Shown: positions 8,866 to 17,427, counted from the stretch's first letter. The stretch is 64,000 nt of DNA from Aeromicrobium sp. (GCA_015351705.1 JADIIM010000037.1:62001-126000); one strand, 5' to 3'. Notes: generated from the sequence alone by a model not told the origin. Numbers and translations are program-made.

Positions 8866-9382
8866 CCCGCACGGTCACGGCGATCTGCGGAACGCGCGCG
8901 CCGGCGGCTGCGAACAGGTGAGAGAACAGAGGTGTCCCGAGAAACCTCGCCTGCGGGATTCCCTAGTCCCCAACTTCCCGTTTCTTACTCTCAGCAACTC
9001 CACGCGATCCGGCCAACTTGCGCTGTGCCTTCCCGCGGGGGCTCCATCGAGCAGCTACTGGTACGCTGGCTTTCAGGTTCCGCCCGGTCCGACTTCTCGG
9101 GACGCCACTCACGTTACGCGACCGTTCGCGCGCCGTCAACGGGTTCAGTGCAGATGCACCCAGAATCAGACGAACGGTGCTCCGAGGACTACAGGCGGTC
9201 GCGTGCGGCGGCGGAGCGGTATCGGACTTCTGATGCCGGGCGACCAGCGGACGTTGGCGATCCTCAGCGGCACTACGTCGGCTCTGCGATGCAGTCTCAG
9301 CGCCCTTAGCATGGACGAACACTTGTACGCCACCTATACTCACTGACAGCACGGACCGAGACACCGCACCTACGGAGGCCGC
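8866..9382. other. Long intergenic gap, no gene identified
   Basis: About 517 bases between queD and the DtxR-type gene. Open frames exist on both strands, for example plus 8932-9309 and a minus frame ending at 8963, but their translations are low in hydrophobic residues, rich in R and S, and lack any recognisable motif. The stretch 8940-9130 looks visibly less GC-rich than the flanking genes and could be a decayed insertion or an unrecognised RNA. The right end (from about 9312) holds the probable dtxR-feoB promoter. Confidence 0.6.
9312..9340 (+). promoter_or_regulatory. Probable promoter of the dtxR-feoB operon
   Basis: TGGACG (9312-9317), a 17-base spacer and TATACT (9335-9340), followed 43 bases later by the ATG at 9383 with ACGGAGG upstream. 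No obvious 19-base IdeR palindrome overlaps it, so iron autoregulation cannot be shown from the sequence. Confidence 0.5.
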
Positions 9383-10066
9383 ATGCCGAGTGCCACACTC
9401 GAGGAGTATCTCGAGGCCATCTACAAGGCCGCGGAGCGCGGTGAGGTGAGACCTGGCCAGCTCGCGGAGACCCTCGGCGTGTCCGCGCCGACGGTCACGG
9501 CGACACTCGGGCGCCTGCAGACACGTGGGCTGATCGAGCGCCCGGGAGGCGCGGTTGCGCTCACCCCCACCGGCAGGGAGGCTGCGCTCGATATCATCCG
9601 GCGCCATCGCCTCGCTGAGCGCTTCCTCGTCGACGTGCTCGGGCTTGGATGGGACGAGGTGCACGACGAGGCCTGCATCCTCGAGCACGCACTCACGCCA
9701 CGCGTGCAAGACGCGCTCGAGCGCTTCCTCGACAATCCCGAGGTCTGTCCGCACGGACATCCCATTCCTTCCAAGGACGGCGCCATCGCCACGCAGACCG
9801 GCAGACCGCTTGCCGAGGCGGTCTCGGGCGACGTGGTCAAGATCGTTCGTGTCGACGACGAGGACGGTGAACTGCTGTCCTACCTGGCGTCGCTCGGCAT
9901 GTTCCCGGGTACCGGTGTGCGCGTATGCGACATCGGCCCGTTCAAGGGCCCGCTCCTCGTCGAGGTCGGCACGGCACGCTACGCGCTCGGCCGAGACGTC
10001 GCGTCGAAGATCGTCGTGGCCCCGGACTCCGGCCCCGGGTGTCTTACCGAGGGCACCCGTAGGTGA
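9383..10066 (+). CDS. DtxR/IdeR-type iron-dependent repressor with FeoA-like C-terminal domain
   Basis: A 227-residue metal-activated transcription regulator. Winged helix at about 5-60 (recognition helix SAPTVTATLGRLQ), dimerisation and metal domain at about 65-140, and an SH3/FeoA-like domain at about 140-220. Metal ligands align with DtxR: C98-x2-E101-H102 for the primary site, H75-x3-E79 and H94 for the ancillary site. The Cys in C-x2-EH favours an iron sensor; MntR-type sensors have Glu there. Cysteine and histidines at 122-126 (CPHGH) are extra. It is co-transcribed with feoB by a GTGA overlap, so it likely senses Fe2+ and controls the ferrous iron transporter beside it. Confidence 0.9.
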   Translation: MPSATLEEYLEAIYKAAERGEVRPGQLAETLGVSAPTVTATLGRLQTRGLIERPGGAVALTPTGREAALDIIRRHRLAERFLVDVLGLGWDEVHDEACILEHALTPRVQDALERFLDNPEVCPHGHPIPSKDGAIATQTGRPLAEAVSGDVVKIVRVDDEDGELLSYLASLGMFPGTGVRVCDIGPFKGPLLVEVGTARYALGRDVASKIVVAPDSGPGCLTEGTRR

Positions 10067-12072
10067 GCTCGACATGCGGCACCGATGGATCCGGAGCGGT
10101 CATTCGCCCGGACGGGCATCCCGTCGTCGCGCTTGCGGGCAATCCCAACGTCGGGAAGTCCACGCTCTTCAACGCGCTTACGGGACTCGGCGTCTCCACC
10201 GCGCACTACCCGGGCACGACGCGTGAGGTTTCCACGGCCACCGCTCGTTTCGGTGACCGCCTGATCGGCGTCGTCGATCTTCCCGGGTCCTACGGGCTCG
10301 GAGGTCGCACGGAAGACGAGGTCATCGCGCGTCGGGCACTGATCGATCTGGCTCCGGACGTCGTGGTGGTGATCGTCGACCCACTGAATCTGGCGCGGAC
10401 GCTCTACCTTGCACTCGAGGTCCTCGACCTTGGCTTCCGGCTGGTCGTTGCGGTCAATCTGGCCGATGAGGCCCGCCGCGCCGGCGTCACCGTGGACACC
10501 ACCGCCCTCGCACTGCGGCTCGGCGTCCCGGTCGTCGAGACCGTGGCGACCCGGGGCATCGGTGTGGCCGATGCCGTCGATGCTGCGATCATGACTGCCG
10601 CGGCACCTCTCAGGGACGTGTCACATCGTTACGACGACGACCTCGAGGACCTCATCTCGCCCGTGATCGAGGCGTTCGCGTCAGCCGAGTGCACGCCGGG
10701 GGGTCTTGCGCCGCGAGGTGCGGCTCTCGCGCTCCTCGGCGATGTGCATGGCTTCGGTCCGCAGGCCGACGCGGGGGTCGGTGCAGCGGCCGATGCCGTC
10801 CGCTCGGCGATGGCGCGTCGATACGGGGAGTCCGCAGCCATCCACCTTGCGCGTGAACGGCATGGCCGGGCGGGCACACTGGCCGACGAGGTCACGGTCC
10901 GCAGCGGATCGCACGGCCGTGCTCCACGCGACCTCTGGTCCCTCACCACCGCGCCGATGACAGGCGTGCCGCTGGTCATCGCAGTGGCGGCCGCCATCTT
11001 CGGCTTCTTGTTCTTCATCGGCGATCTGCTGGCCGGTGCGTTCTCGCTGGCCTGGGAGGGCACCGCCTCACCGGTGATCACCGCGATGGTGACGACCCTT
11101 GCGGGTGAAGGGGTGACCTCGCGGGTGCTCCTGTGGGGATTCGATGCCGGTATCGAGGCATCACTGGCGATCGGGCTGCCGTACATCCTGACGTTCTACG
11201 TGCTGCTCGGCATGCTTGAGGACACCGGGTACCTGAATTCGCTCGCGTTTCTCACCGACCGCGTGATGCACCGGTTCGGACTGCACGGACGCGCTGTCGT
11301 TCCACTGGTGGCGGCAGCGGGGTGTAACGTCCCCGCACTCGTGGCGGCCAACGACCTTCCTACCAAGCGCGAGCGGCTGATCGCTTCGACGCTGGTCCTG
11401 TTCGTTCCGTGCAGTGCCCGGACTGCCGTCATCCTCGGTGCGGTGGGACACTACGTCGGTTGGCGGCCTGCCGCGTTGGTGGTGCTGATCCTGTTCGCGC
11501 AGTGGGTGGGGATCGCGCTCGTGCTGCAGCGGCTGCTTCCGGGCGAGTCGCGTGGCCTTGTCATGGAGATGTTCCCGTTCCGTAGGCCATCGCTTCGCCG
11601 TGTCATCGCCAAAGCCTGGGCCCAGTTCCGTGAGTTCCTGTTCATCGCCACACCCATCGTCATCGTGGGCAGTCTCGTCCTTGGAGGGCTGTACGAGAGC
11701 GGTTGGCTGATGTACCTCTCAGAGCCTCTGGCGCCTGTCGTCGAAGGCTGGCTCGGCCTCCCTGCGGTCGCCGGGCTCACGCTGATCGTAGGGATGCTCC
11801 GCAAGGAGCTTGCGCTGCAGCTGCTCGTGGCTCTCGCGGTCGCGACATCGGGGTTCGCCGGGGCCGAGTTGACTGCGCTCATGGCCCCCGCGGCTATCGT
11901 GGTCTACGCTCTGGTGAACGCCATCGCGCTCCCGTGCATCTCGTCGGTCGCGGTGTTCGCCCGCCGTCATGGCCTGGCGCGTTCGCTCGTGGTCCTGGCG
12001 CTGAGCGTTGCTCTCGCACTCGTGATGGGCGGCGTCATGGCGCGCCTCCTGCCCGCGCTGGGCATGATGTGA
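10063..12072 (+). CDS. feoB: Ferrous iron transport protein B
   Basis: GTP-gated Fe2+ permease in the cytoplasmic membrane, 669 residues. The N-terminal G domain has G1 GNPNVGKST (about 26-34), G3 DLPG near 70 and G4 NLAD near 130, followed by a helical GDI-like spacer to about 285. The membrane part (about 300-665) has two gate-like repeats including AAGCNVPALVA near 420 with its conserved cysteine, and LRKELALQ near 570. No separate feoA is seen; the FeoA-like domain is fused to the adjacent repressor. GTG start inside the stop of the repressor gene. Confidence 0.95.
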   Translation: MSSTCGTDGSGAVIRPDGHPVVALAGNPNVGKSTLFNALTGLGVSTAHYPGTTREVSTATARFGDRLIGVVDLPGSYGLGGRTEDEVIARRALIDLAPDVVVVIVDPLNLARTLYLALEVLDLGFRLVVAVNLADEARRAGVTVDTTALALRLGVPVVETVATRGIGVADAVDAAIMTAAAPLRDVSHRYDDDLEDLISPVIEAFASAECTPGGLAPRGAALALLGDVHGFGPQADAGVGAAADAVRSAMARRYGESAAIHLARERHGRAGTLADEVTVRSGSHGRAPRDLWSLTTAPMTGVPLVIAVAAAIFGFLFFIGDLLAGAFSLAWEGTASPVITAMVTTLAGEGVTSRVLLWGFDAGIEASLAIGLPYILTFYVLLGMLEDTGYLNSLAFLTDRVMHRFGLHGRAVVPLVAAAGCNVPALVAANDLPTKRERLIASTLVLFVPCSARTAVILGAVGHYVGWRPAALVVLILFAQWVGIALVLQRLLPGESRGLVMEMFPFRRPSLRRVIAKAWAQFREFLFIATPIVIVGSLVLGGLYESGWLMYLSEPLAPVVEGWLGLPAVAGLTLIVGMLRKELALQLLVALAVATSGFAGAELTALMAPAAIVVYALVNAIALPCISSVAVFARRHGLARSLVVLALSVALALVMGGVMARLLPALGMM

Positions 12073-12174
12073 GGCTTCGGATGCCGTAGCGCTCCACGCG
12101 TGTGAGCAGGAGAATGTCGATACCTGTGTCCGTTTCCGATCCTGCGTTGTGCTCGTCGTGATGTCAGAGGCGTC

Positions 12175-12203
12175 TTGTATACCGAACATACGTTCGATAT
12201 ACT
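12175..12203 (+). promoter_or_regulatory. SOS promoter with LexA box inside the spacer
   Basis: -35 TTGTAT (12175-12180), exactly 17 bases, then -10 TATACT (12198-12203). CGAACATACGTTCG lies at 12183-12196, a perfect match to the Gram-positive and actinobacterial LexA consensus CGAAC-N4-GTTCG. It occupies the spacer between the two promoter hexamers, so bound LexA would physically exclude RNA polymerase. It drives the DUF6504-like gene and dnaE2. Directly seen: the hexamers and the palindrome. LexA binding is by established consensus. Confidence 0.9.
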
Positions 12204-12210
12204 GATGATG

Positions 12211-12253
12211 CCGGGCGTGGACCCCTGAAGCTCCTTCCACGCCCGGTCTTTCT
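12211..12253 (+). terminator. Hairpin with T-rich tail in the SOS leader
   Basis: CCGGGCGTGG (12211-12220) pairs perfectly with CCACGCCCGG (12237-12246) across a 16-base loop, followed by TCTTTCT. It begins about where the SOS transcript should start and ends 27 bases before the ATG at 12274. It could terminate feoB read-through, attenuate the SOS transcript or protect its 5' end. Which of these applies cannot be told from the sequence. Confidence 0.6.
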
Positions 12254-12273
12254 CCCTCAAAAGGACGTCTCCC

Positions 12274-12711
12274 ATGGGCCGGAACCGCGCGATCAGATCG
12301 TTCGACCCCCGTAAGACCGGGCAGCCGCTCGATCTGTTCACCGCGACCGACACCCGTACGCCGGTGATCATCGAGCTGTTGCGATGTCCCTGGATAGTCC
12401 GTGGGTCCGACCTCGAGCACGGTGATCCGAGCCCTGCGGGAACAGACTCCGGACTCGGCGGGAAGCGGCGTGAGTGGGGAATCGAGGTCGTGTGGGACGG
12501 CGAGCGGGCCGCACCGCGAAGCTTTCTGCTCGATGGACGGCGCTATCCCGTGGACGCGGTGGTGCAGACGTGGGCGATCGAGCGCGCGTGGTGGGACCTG
12601 CGGCGACGCACGAGTCGGCGCTGTTTTCGCGTGCTTGCACGCGGCGGTCTCTACGACCTCGCGTACGACCGCATCGCTAACCGGTGGCTGCTCACCGGCA
12701 TCGTGGACTAG
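12274..12711 (+). CDS. Small DUF6504-like protein of the SOS mutasome locus
   Basis: 145 residues, first gene after the LexA-controlled promoter and 7 bases before dnaE2. The C-terminal half resembles DUF6504, a short actinobacterial family found next to error-prone polymerase genes: PRSFLLDGRRYPVDAV, a WW pair (WAIERAWWDL), then CFRVLARGGLYDLAYD and a final WLLTGIVD. The N terminus carries QPLDLF at residues 17-22 in a charged, probably flexible segment, close to the QLxLF type of sliding-clamp-binding motif. AAAGGA precedes the ATG by 8 bases. No enzyme motif is seen. A clamp-tethered accessory factor for DnaE2 is a plausible role, but inferred. Family assignment is from memory of the pattern. 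Confidence 0.75.
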   Translation: MGRNRAIRSFDPRKTGQPLDLFTATDTRTPVIIELLRCPWIVRGSDLEHGDPSPAGTDSGLGGKRREWGIEVVWDGERAAPRSFLLDGRRYPVDAVVQTWAIERAWWDLRRRTSRRCFRVLARGGLYDLAYDRIANRWLLTGIVD

Positions 12712-12718
12712 AGCCGTC

Positions 12719-15700
12719 ATGGCGGGCTTCGTACATCTCCACGTGCACTCGCACTTCAGCTTCATGGACGGTGCCGCGTCGCCCGCTGCGCTGCTCCAGC
12801 ATGCGGCGGGGTATGGCATGGGCGCGCTCGCGCTCACCGACCACCAGGGACTCTACGGTGCCATCCGCTTCTACCGTGCGGCGCTTGAGGCGGGCGTGAA
12901 GCCGATCATCGGTGCCGAGATCGTGATCGAGGCCGCGGGACTCAAGGCCGACGCCGCGATCGAGGGCGACCTGCCACCCGGGCTACGGTTGCCGCTCTCG
13001 GCGCCGGTGGGCTTCGGTCGGGCGGCCGGCGCGGGCTTCCACCTCACGCTGCTCGCGCAGGACATCACCGGCTATCGCAACCTGTGCCGGTTGCTTTCAC
13101 GTACCCACGTGCGCGCCGGCGACGAGCCGTCGGTGGTCACGCTCGCCGATCTCGAGCAGTGCTCGGACGGCCTCATCGGCCTTTCGGGTTGCCCATGCGG
13201 GGAGGCGGGCTCGGCGGTGCTCACCGGCCTCGGTGCGCGCAGTGAGCGGGCGCTCCGCCGTCTGGCACGCTGCTTCGCCCCGGGCAACTTCTACGTGGAG
13301 CTCATGCACCTGCTCACGCCCGACTCTCCGCGTTACATCGCCTCGCTCGTGGCGCTTGCCGGGCGATGCGGGCTGCCGGTGGTCGCCACCAACAACGTCC
13401 ACTATGCGAAGCGGCGCGACTTCCGCATCCACGACGTGCTTGCTTCGGCAGGAGCGCGCACGATGCTTCCGGGGCCGTACGACCGCCCCAACGCCGAACT
13501 CTGGCTCAAGCCCGCCGGTGAGATGCGACGGCTCTTCGCCGACGTGCCGCAGGCGTGTGACGCCACGCTCGAGATCGCCGAGCGCTGCTCGCTCGACCTT
13601 GGCCTCGGCTCGTTCCACTTCCCGGCGGCCGACGTGCCGAGGGGGGAGACGCCGTACTCCGTGCTCTCCAAGGCCGCCTGGCGCGGGCTGGAGCAACGCT
13701 ACCGGCCGGTCACGCCCGAAGCGGTCAGGAGGCTGCAGTACGAGCTCAGCGTCATCCAGGATCTCGGCTTCCCGGAGTACTTCCTCACGGTGAAAGACAT
13801 CGTGGACTTCGCCAAACGCGAGGGTATCCGCTGTAGCGGGCGGGGGAGCGCGGGCGATTCGATCGTCACGTACGTGCTCGGCATCACCGACGCCGACCCC
13901 ATCGCGCACGACCTGCTCTTCGAGCGCTTCCTGAATCCCGAGCGGCGGCAGATGCCTGACATCGACGTGGACTTCGACTCGCGCCGTCGCGACGAGGTGA
14001 TCGCGTACATCTACGAACGGTTCGGGCACGACCATGTCGCGATGGTGGCCACCGTCAACACCATGACGGCCCGGAGCGCCGTGCGCACGGCAGCCAAAGC
14101 ACTCGGCCATACACCCGATGAGATCAACGCGTTCTCGCGCTACCTGCCGTGGGTGAGCGCGCACCGGCTCCCCGAGGTGCTCGAGACGTACCCTGAATGC
14201 CGCGACCATCCACTGCTCGCGCCAAAGCACCAGTTACTCGTGGAACTTGCGACCGAGCTCGACCACACGCCCATGCACCTCGGCACGCACCTCGGCGGGT
14301 TCATCATCACGCGCGAGCCTATCGATAGCTGGATGCCGCTGCAGTGGGCGGCCAAAGGTGTTGTGGTCTCGCAGTACGACAAGGACGACATCGAGGCGCT
14401 CGGCCTGGTGAAGATGGACATCTTGGGACTCCGCACCCACTCGGCCATCAGCGACACGGTGCGGATGGCGCGTGAACGGGTGGGCGAGGCCGCGGTGCCC
14501 GAGCCGTTCGAGTTGCCGCACGACGACCCGCGCGTGTACGCCACGATCGCCGCGGCCGACACCGTGGGGATGTTCCAGCTCGAGAGCAGCGGTCAGCGCA
14601 ATCTCGCGATGCGCCTCAAGGAACGCGACTTCGAGGACATCATCGCCGCGATCTCGCTCTTCCGCCCCGGCCCGCTCGAGGCCGAGATGATCACACCGTT
14701 CATCCGCAGGCGCCACGGCATCGAACCGGTCACGGTGCCACATCCGGCGATGGGCGAGGTGCTGCGTTCGAGCTACGGCGTGATCGTCTACCAGGAGCAG
14801 GTGCTGCAGGTCGCCCAGGCCGTGGCCGGCTTCACACTCGCCGAGGCCGACTCGCTCCGGCGGGCGATGACCAAGGGCCGTAGTCGTGCGGCGATGGAGG
14901 CTATCAAGACACACTTCGTGGAACGCGCGTGCTCACTCGGCGTCACGCACGACGTGGCCGAGGAGGTCTTCCGGCAGCTCGAGGGGTTCGCAGCGTACGG
15001 CTTCTGCAAGGCGCATGCGGCGTGCTTCGCGGTGGTCTCGTACGCCACCGCCTGGCTCAAGACCTACTACCCGGCCGAGTTCGCCTCGGCGATCTTGAAC
15101 AACGAGCCGATGGGCTTCTACAGCCCGCGGGTCGTGCTCGACGACGTGCGGCGCCACGGTATCAGCGTGCTGCCGCCGCACATCAACGCCTCTTCGGCGG
15201 AGTTCACGGTGGAGCAGGACGGGGGCGCGGTGCGCGTCGGCCTCGGGAGCCTGCTTCACATGACCTCGCGCCTGCTGTCTGTGCTGGAAGCCGAGCGGGC
15301 CGTACGCCCGTTTGCCGACCTCGCCGACTTCCTCAAGCGGACGCGCGCCGAAGAGCCGGCCGCACGAAGCCTCATACGCGTCGGGGCTCTCGACGGCCTG
15401 GGGATGACCGATGCCGGACGCCCGCCCACGCGCGACGAGATGCTCGCGCTCGTGCCGGAGCTCAAGGCGGTCATCGCCAGGCAGGGCGTGGCCGGTGACG
15501 ACACGCTGCTGATCGCACCTGCGCGTGCGCGGGGGCCTGTCGACACCGGTCACGTCTCGGGCTGGACGCCCGCGATGCGGCTCTCGGCCGAGCTCGAGTG
15601 CCTCGGGCTCGCCATCACCGCGCACCCGCTCTCACTCGCGCGGGCCGACCTCGAGCGGCGCGGGGTCACCTGGGCGCGCGACCTGCCCGCGTGTGACGAC

Positions 15701-16069
15701 CGCCAGCGCATCCGCGTATGCGGCGTGCGGGAGCGCGCGCAGACGCCCCGGACGCGCTCAGGGAAACGCACATGCTTCCTCACGATGGAGGACCCCACCG
15801 GCTTGATCGACGTGGTCGTCTTCGAGGACGCGCTCAACCGCTACGGCGACGTGATCGTGAAGAACCGCGCGTACCTCGTGGAGGGGATGCTGCAGAACAA
15901 CTGCGAGCGCGGCATCGCGCTCATCGCCGAGCTGATCGAGCCGTACGTGGTCCGCGATGACCAACGAGAACTCGTGCGCCTGAGGCGTGGAGTGGGCGCC
16001 GGCCCGCTCGGCCCCACGCTCGGCGGAGCAGGGGCGCCTGAGAGCGAGTGCGGGGAGGCCATTGCGTAG
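12719..16069 (+). CDS. dnaE2: Error-prone DNA polymerase III alpha subunit DnaE2
   Basis: C-family polymerase of 1116 residues used for damage-induced mutagenesis. N-terminal PHP domain begins HLHVHSHFSFMDG (H6, H8, H10). The palm has PDIDVDFDSRRRDEVI with the catalytic Asp pair at about D416 and D418; KAHAACFAVVSYATAWLKTYYP lies in the fingers; a C-terminal OB-fold domain spans about 980-1095 (CFLTMEDPTG, VVVFED). The position behind a LexA box, the short length and the small neighbouring gene distinguish it from the replicative DnaE1. ImuA and ImuB, the usual partners, are not in the window; a DinB-type polymerase converges on it. ATG at 12719 starts at the conserved PHP start. Confidence 0.92.
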   Translation: MAGFVHLHVHSHFSFMDGAASPAALLQHAAGYGMGALALTDHQGLYGAIRFYRAALEAGVKPIIGAEIVIEAAGLKADAAIEGDLPPGLRLPLSAPVGFGRAAGAGFHLTLLAQDITGYRNLCRLLSRTHVRAGDEPSVVTLADLEQCSDGLIGLSGCPCGEAGSAVLTGLGARSERALRRLARCFAPGNFYVELMHLLTPDSPRYIASLVALAGRCGLPVVATNNVHYAKRRDFRIHDVLASAGARTMLPGPYDRPNAELWLKPAGEMRRLFADVPQACDATLEIAERCSLDLGLGSFHFPAADVPRGETPYSVLSKAAWRGLEQRYRPVTPEAVRRLQYELSVIQDLGFPEYFLTVKDIVDFAKREGIRCSGRGSAGDSIVTYVLGITDADPIAHDLLFERFLNPERRQMPDIDVDFDSRRRDEVIAYIYERFGHDHVAMVATVNTMTARSAVRTAAKALGHTPDEINAFSRYLPWVSAHRLPEVLETYPECRDHPLLAPKHQLLVELATELDHTPMHLGTHLGGFIITREPIDSWMPLQWAAKGVVVSQYDKDDIEALGLVKMDILGLRTHSAISDTVRMARERVGEAAVPEPFELPHDDPRVYATIAAADTVGMFQLESSGQRNLAMRLKERDFEDIIAAISLFRPGPLEAEMITPFIRRRHGIEPVTVPHPAMGEVLRSSYGVIVYQEQVLQVAQAVAGFTLAEADSLRRAMTKGRSRAAMEAIKTHFVERACSLGVTHDVAEEVFRQLEGFAAYGFCKAHAACFAVVSYATAWLKTYYPAEFASAILNNEPMGFYSPRVVLDDVRRHGISVLPPHINASSAEFTVEQDGGAVRVGLGSLLHMTSRLLSVLEAERAVRPFADLADFLKRTRAEEPAARSLIRVGALDGLGMTDAGRPPTRDEMLALVPELKAVIARQGVAGDDTLLIAPARARGPVDTGHVSGWTPAMRLSAELECLGLAITAHPLSLARADLERRGVTWARDLPACDDRQRIRVCGVRERAQTPRTRSGKRTCFLTMEDPTGLIDVVVFEDALNRYGDVIVKNRAYLVEGMLQNNCERGIALIAELIEPYVVRDDQRELVRLRRGVGAGPLGPTLGGAGAPESECGEAIA

Positions 16070-16079
16070 TCACTCGGCA

Positions 16080-16132
16080 GGGCGGGAAAGCCCTCAGGAG
16101 GCATGTCCTCCTGAGGGCTGCGGGCTCCGCCC
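16080..16132. terminator. Bidirectional terminator between dnaE2 and dinB
   Basis: A perfect 13-base stem, 16089-16101 with 16107-16119, around a 5-base loop. It is nested in an outer GGGCGG/CCGCCC pair (about 16080-16085 and 16127-16132). It sits midway between the convergent stops of dnaE2 (16069) and dinB (16163). There is no T-run, so it is a GC-rich hairpin rather than a classical terminator. Confidence 0.7.
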
Positions 16133-16162
16133 GAGGACTATGAAGCGGTGGCCTCCCCGCAC

Positions 16163-17368
16163 TCACTCCTGCTCTTCAGACTCGTGCTCGAGATGTCCGA
16201 AGCCGATCGCGTCCTCACCAAAACGCTCGCGCACGCGATCGATGCTCTCGGCGAGCGCTCGGGAGCGTTGTCGCTCCTCGGCGGGCGTCGGTGCGAACAA
16301 GTCGAGTTGCTCGGCGGGTGCCGAGAACCCCGACACACCGAACCCGAGCAACCGCAGACCCGCCCCGGGTGTCCACACACGGCGCACCAGATCGAGCGCA
16401 GCGGGGACGAGCTCGGCCTCGAGGTCGGTCGGCGAGGGGAGTGTCTCGCTTGCACTGCGCGTGGTGAAGTCGCCGTAGCGTACCTTGACCGTCACGGTCC
16501 GTCCGGCCAGCTCCGCACGACGCAGACGTGACGCCACCTTGATGGCCAGGTCACGCAGCGCCGGTTCCACCTCGGCCCACTGCCGGATGTCCGTGGCGAA
16601 GGTGTGCTCGTGCGAGACCGACTTCACCGACCGTCCTTCGCCCACGGGTCGGTCGTCGATGCCCGCCGCTTTGCGCACGACGTCCGGCCCCCACGAGCCG
16701 AGGAGGTCCAGTGCCGTGTGCTCGTCGAGCGCAGCTAGTTGTCCGAGCGTCTTGATGCCCGCAGCACGCAGCCGCGATGCCGTGGACTGCCCGATCCCCG
16801 AAAGGGCGGTGACGGGCATCGGAGTGAGGAAGGACGCCTCGTCGCCAGGCCGGACCACCGTGATCCCGTGAGGCTTCTCGTGATCGGACGCGATCTTCGC
16901 CACCGTCTTGGACGTGGCCACACCCAGCGAACAGGACAGGCCGAGGGCGTCCACGTGACCCTGGATCGCGCGCGCGACATCTGCGGGGTCCGGATCCTCG
17001 GAGCGGACAGGGGTCACGTCGAGATACGCCTCGTCTATCGACACCTGCTGGACGCGCGGTGTGAACGATCGGAGGATCTCCATCACGCGGTCCGAAAGCT
17101 CCCGGTAACGCGCGAAGCGCGCGGGCGCCCAGATGGCATCCGGGCATCGCCTGGCCGCCTGAGCAGAGGGCATCGCGGAGTGCACCCCGTAACGTCGTGC
17201 CTCGTACGACGCGGTCGCAACGACGCCGCGGCCCTTCGCAGACCCGCCGACGATCACGGGCAGTCCACGCCAGTCAGGGTGGTCGAGTTGCTCGACAGCG
17301 GCGAAGAAGGCGTCCATGTCCACGTGGACTACGCCGCGTGCGTTCCAGGTGTCGCGTGTCTCAGTCAT
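16163..17368 (-). CDS. dinB: DNA polymerase IV (Y family)
   Basis: Translesion polymerase of 401 residues. The palm motif VDMDAFFAAVE (D17), YGVHSAMP near 60 and the catalytic SIDE (D112 and E113) are intact, so it should be active, unlike ImuB. Helix-hairpin-helix and little-finger regions follow, then QLDLF at 354-358, a textbook clamp-binding pentapeptide, and a 43-residue tail. Minus strand, converging on dnaE2. TACACT (17380-17375 on the minus strand) lies only 6 bases before the ATG, suggesting a leaderless mRNA. No LexA box is seen upstream, so it may not be SOS-induced. Confidence 0.93.
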   Translation of the reverse strand: MTETRDTWNARGVVHVDMDAFFAAVEQLDHPDWRGLPVIVGGSAKGRGVVATASYEARRYGVHSAMPSAQAARRCPDAIWAPARFARYRELSDRVMEILRSFTPRVQQVSIDEAYLDVTPVRSEDPDPADVARAIQGHVDALGLSCSLGVATSKTVAKIASDHEKPHGITVVRPGDEASFLTPMPVTALSGIGQSTASRLRAAGIKTLGQLAALDEHTALDLLGSWGPDVVRKAAGIDDRPVGEGRSVKSVSHEHTFATDIRQWAEVEPALRDLAIKVASRLRRAELAGRTVTVKVRYGDFTTRSASETLPSPTDLEAELVPAALDLVRRVWTPGAGLRLLGFGVSGFSAPAEQLDLFAPTPAEERQRSRALAESIDRVRERFGEDAIGFGHLEHESEEQE

Positions 17369-17427
17369 GTCCCGAGTGTAGGTGGCTCGCGCCCAGGACG
17401 GTAGACTGGCCTCAAGGAGGTGGGCCG

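Noticed and set aside
8963-10075. A 370-residue minus-strand open frame across the gap and the dtxR-type gene
   Set aside because: Most of it is the shadow of the DtxR-type gene, and the part over the gap has no recognisable domain or ribosome site.
12274-12711. Reading the small SOS gene as ImuB or ImuA
   Set aside because: It is far too short and has no Y-family palm or RecA-like motifs; only the gene position and a clamp-like peptide are shared.
12719-16069. Calling this the replicative dnaE1
   Set aside because: The LexA promoter, the DUF6504-like partner and the overall length fit DnaE2 better.
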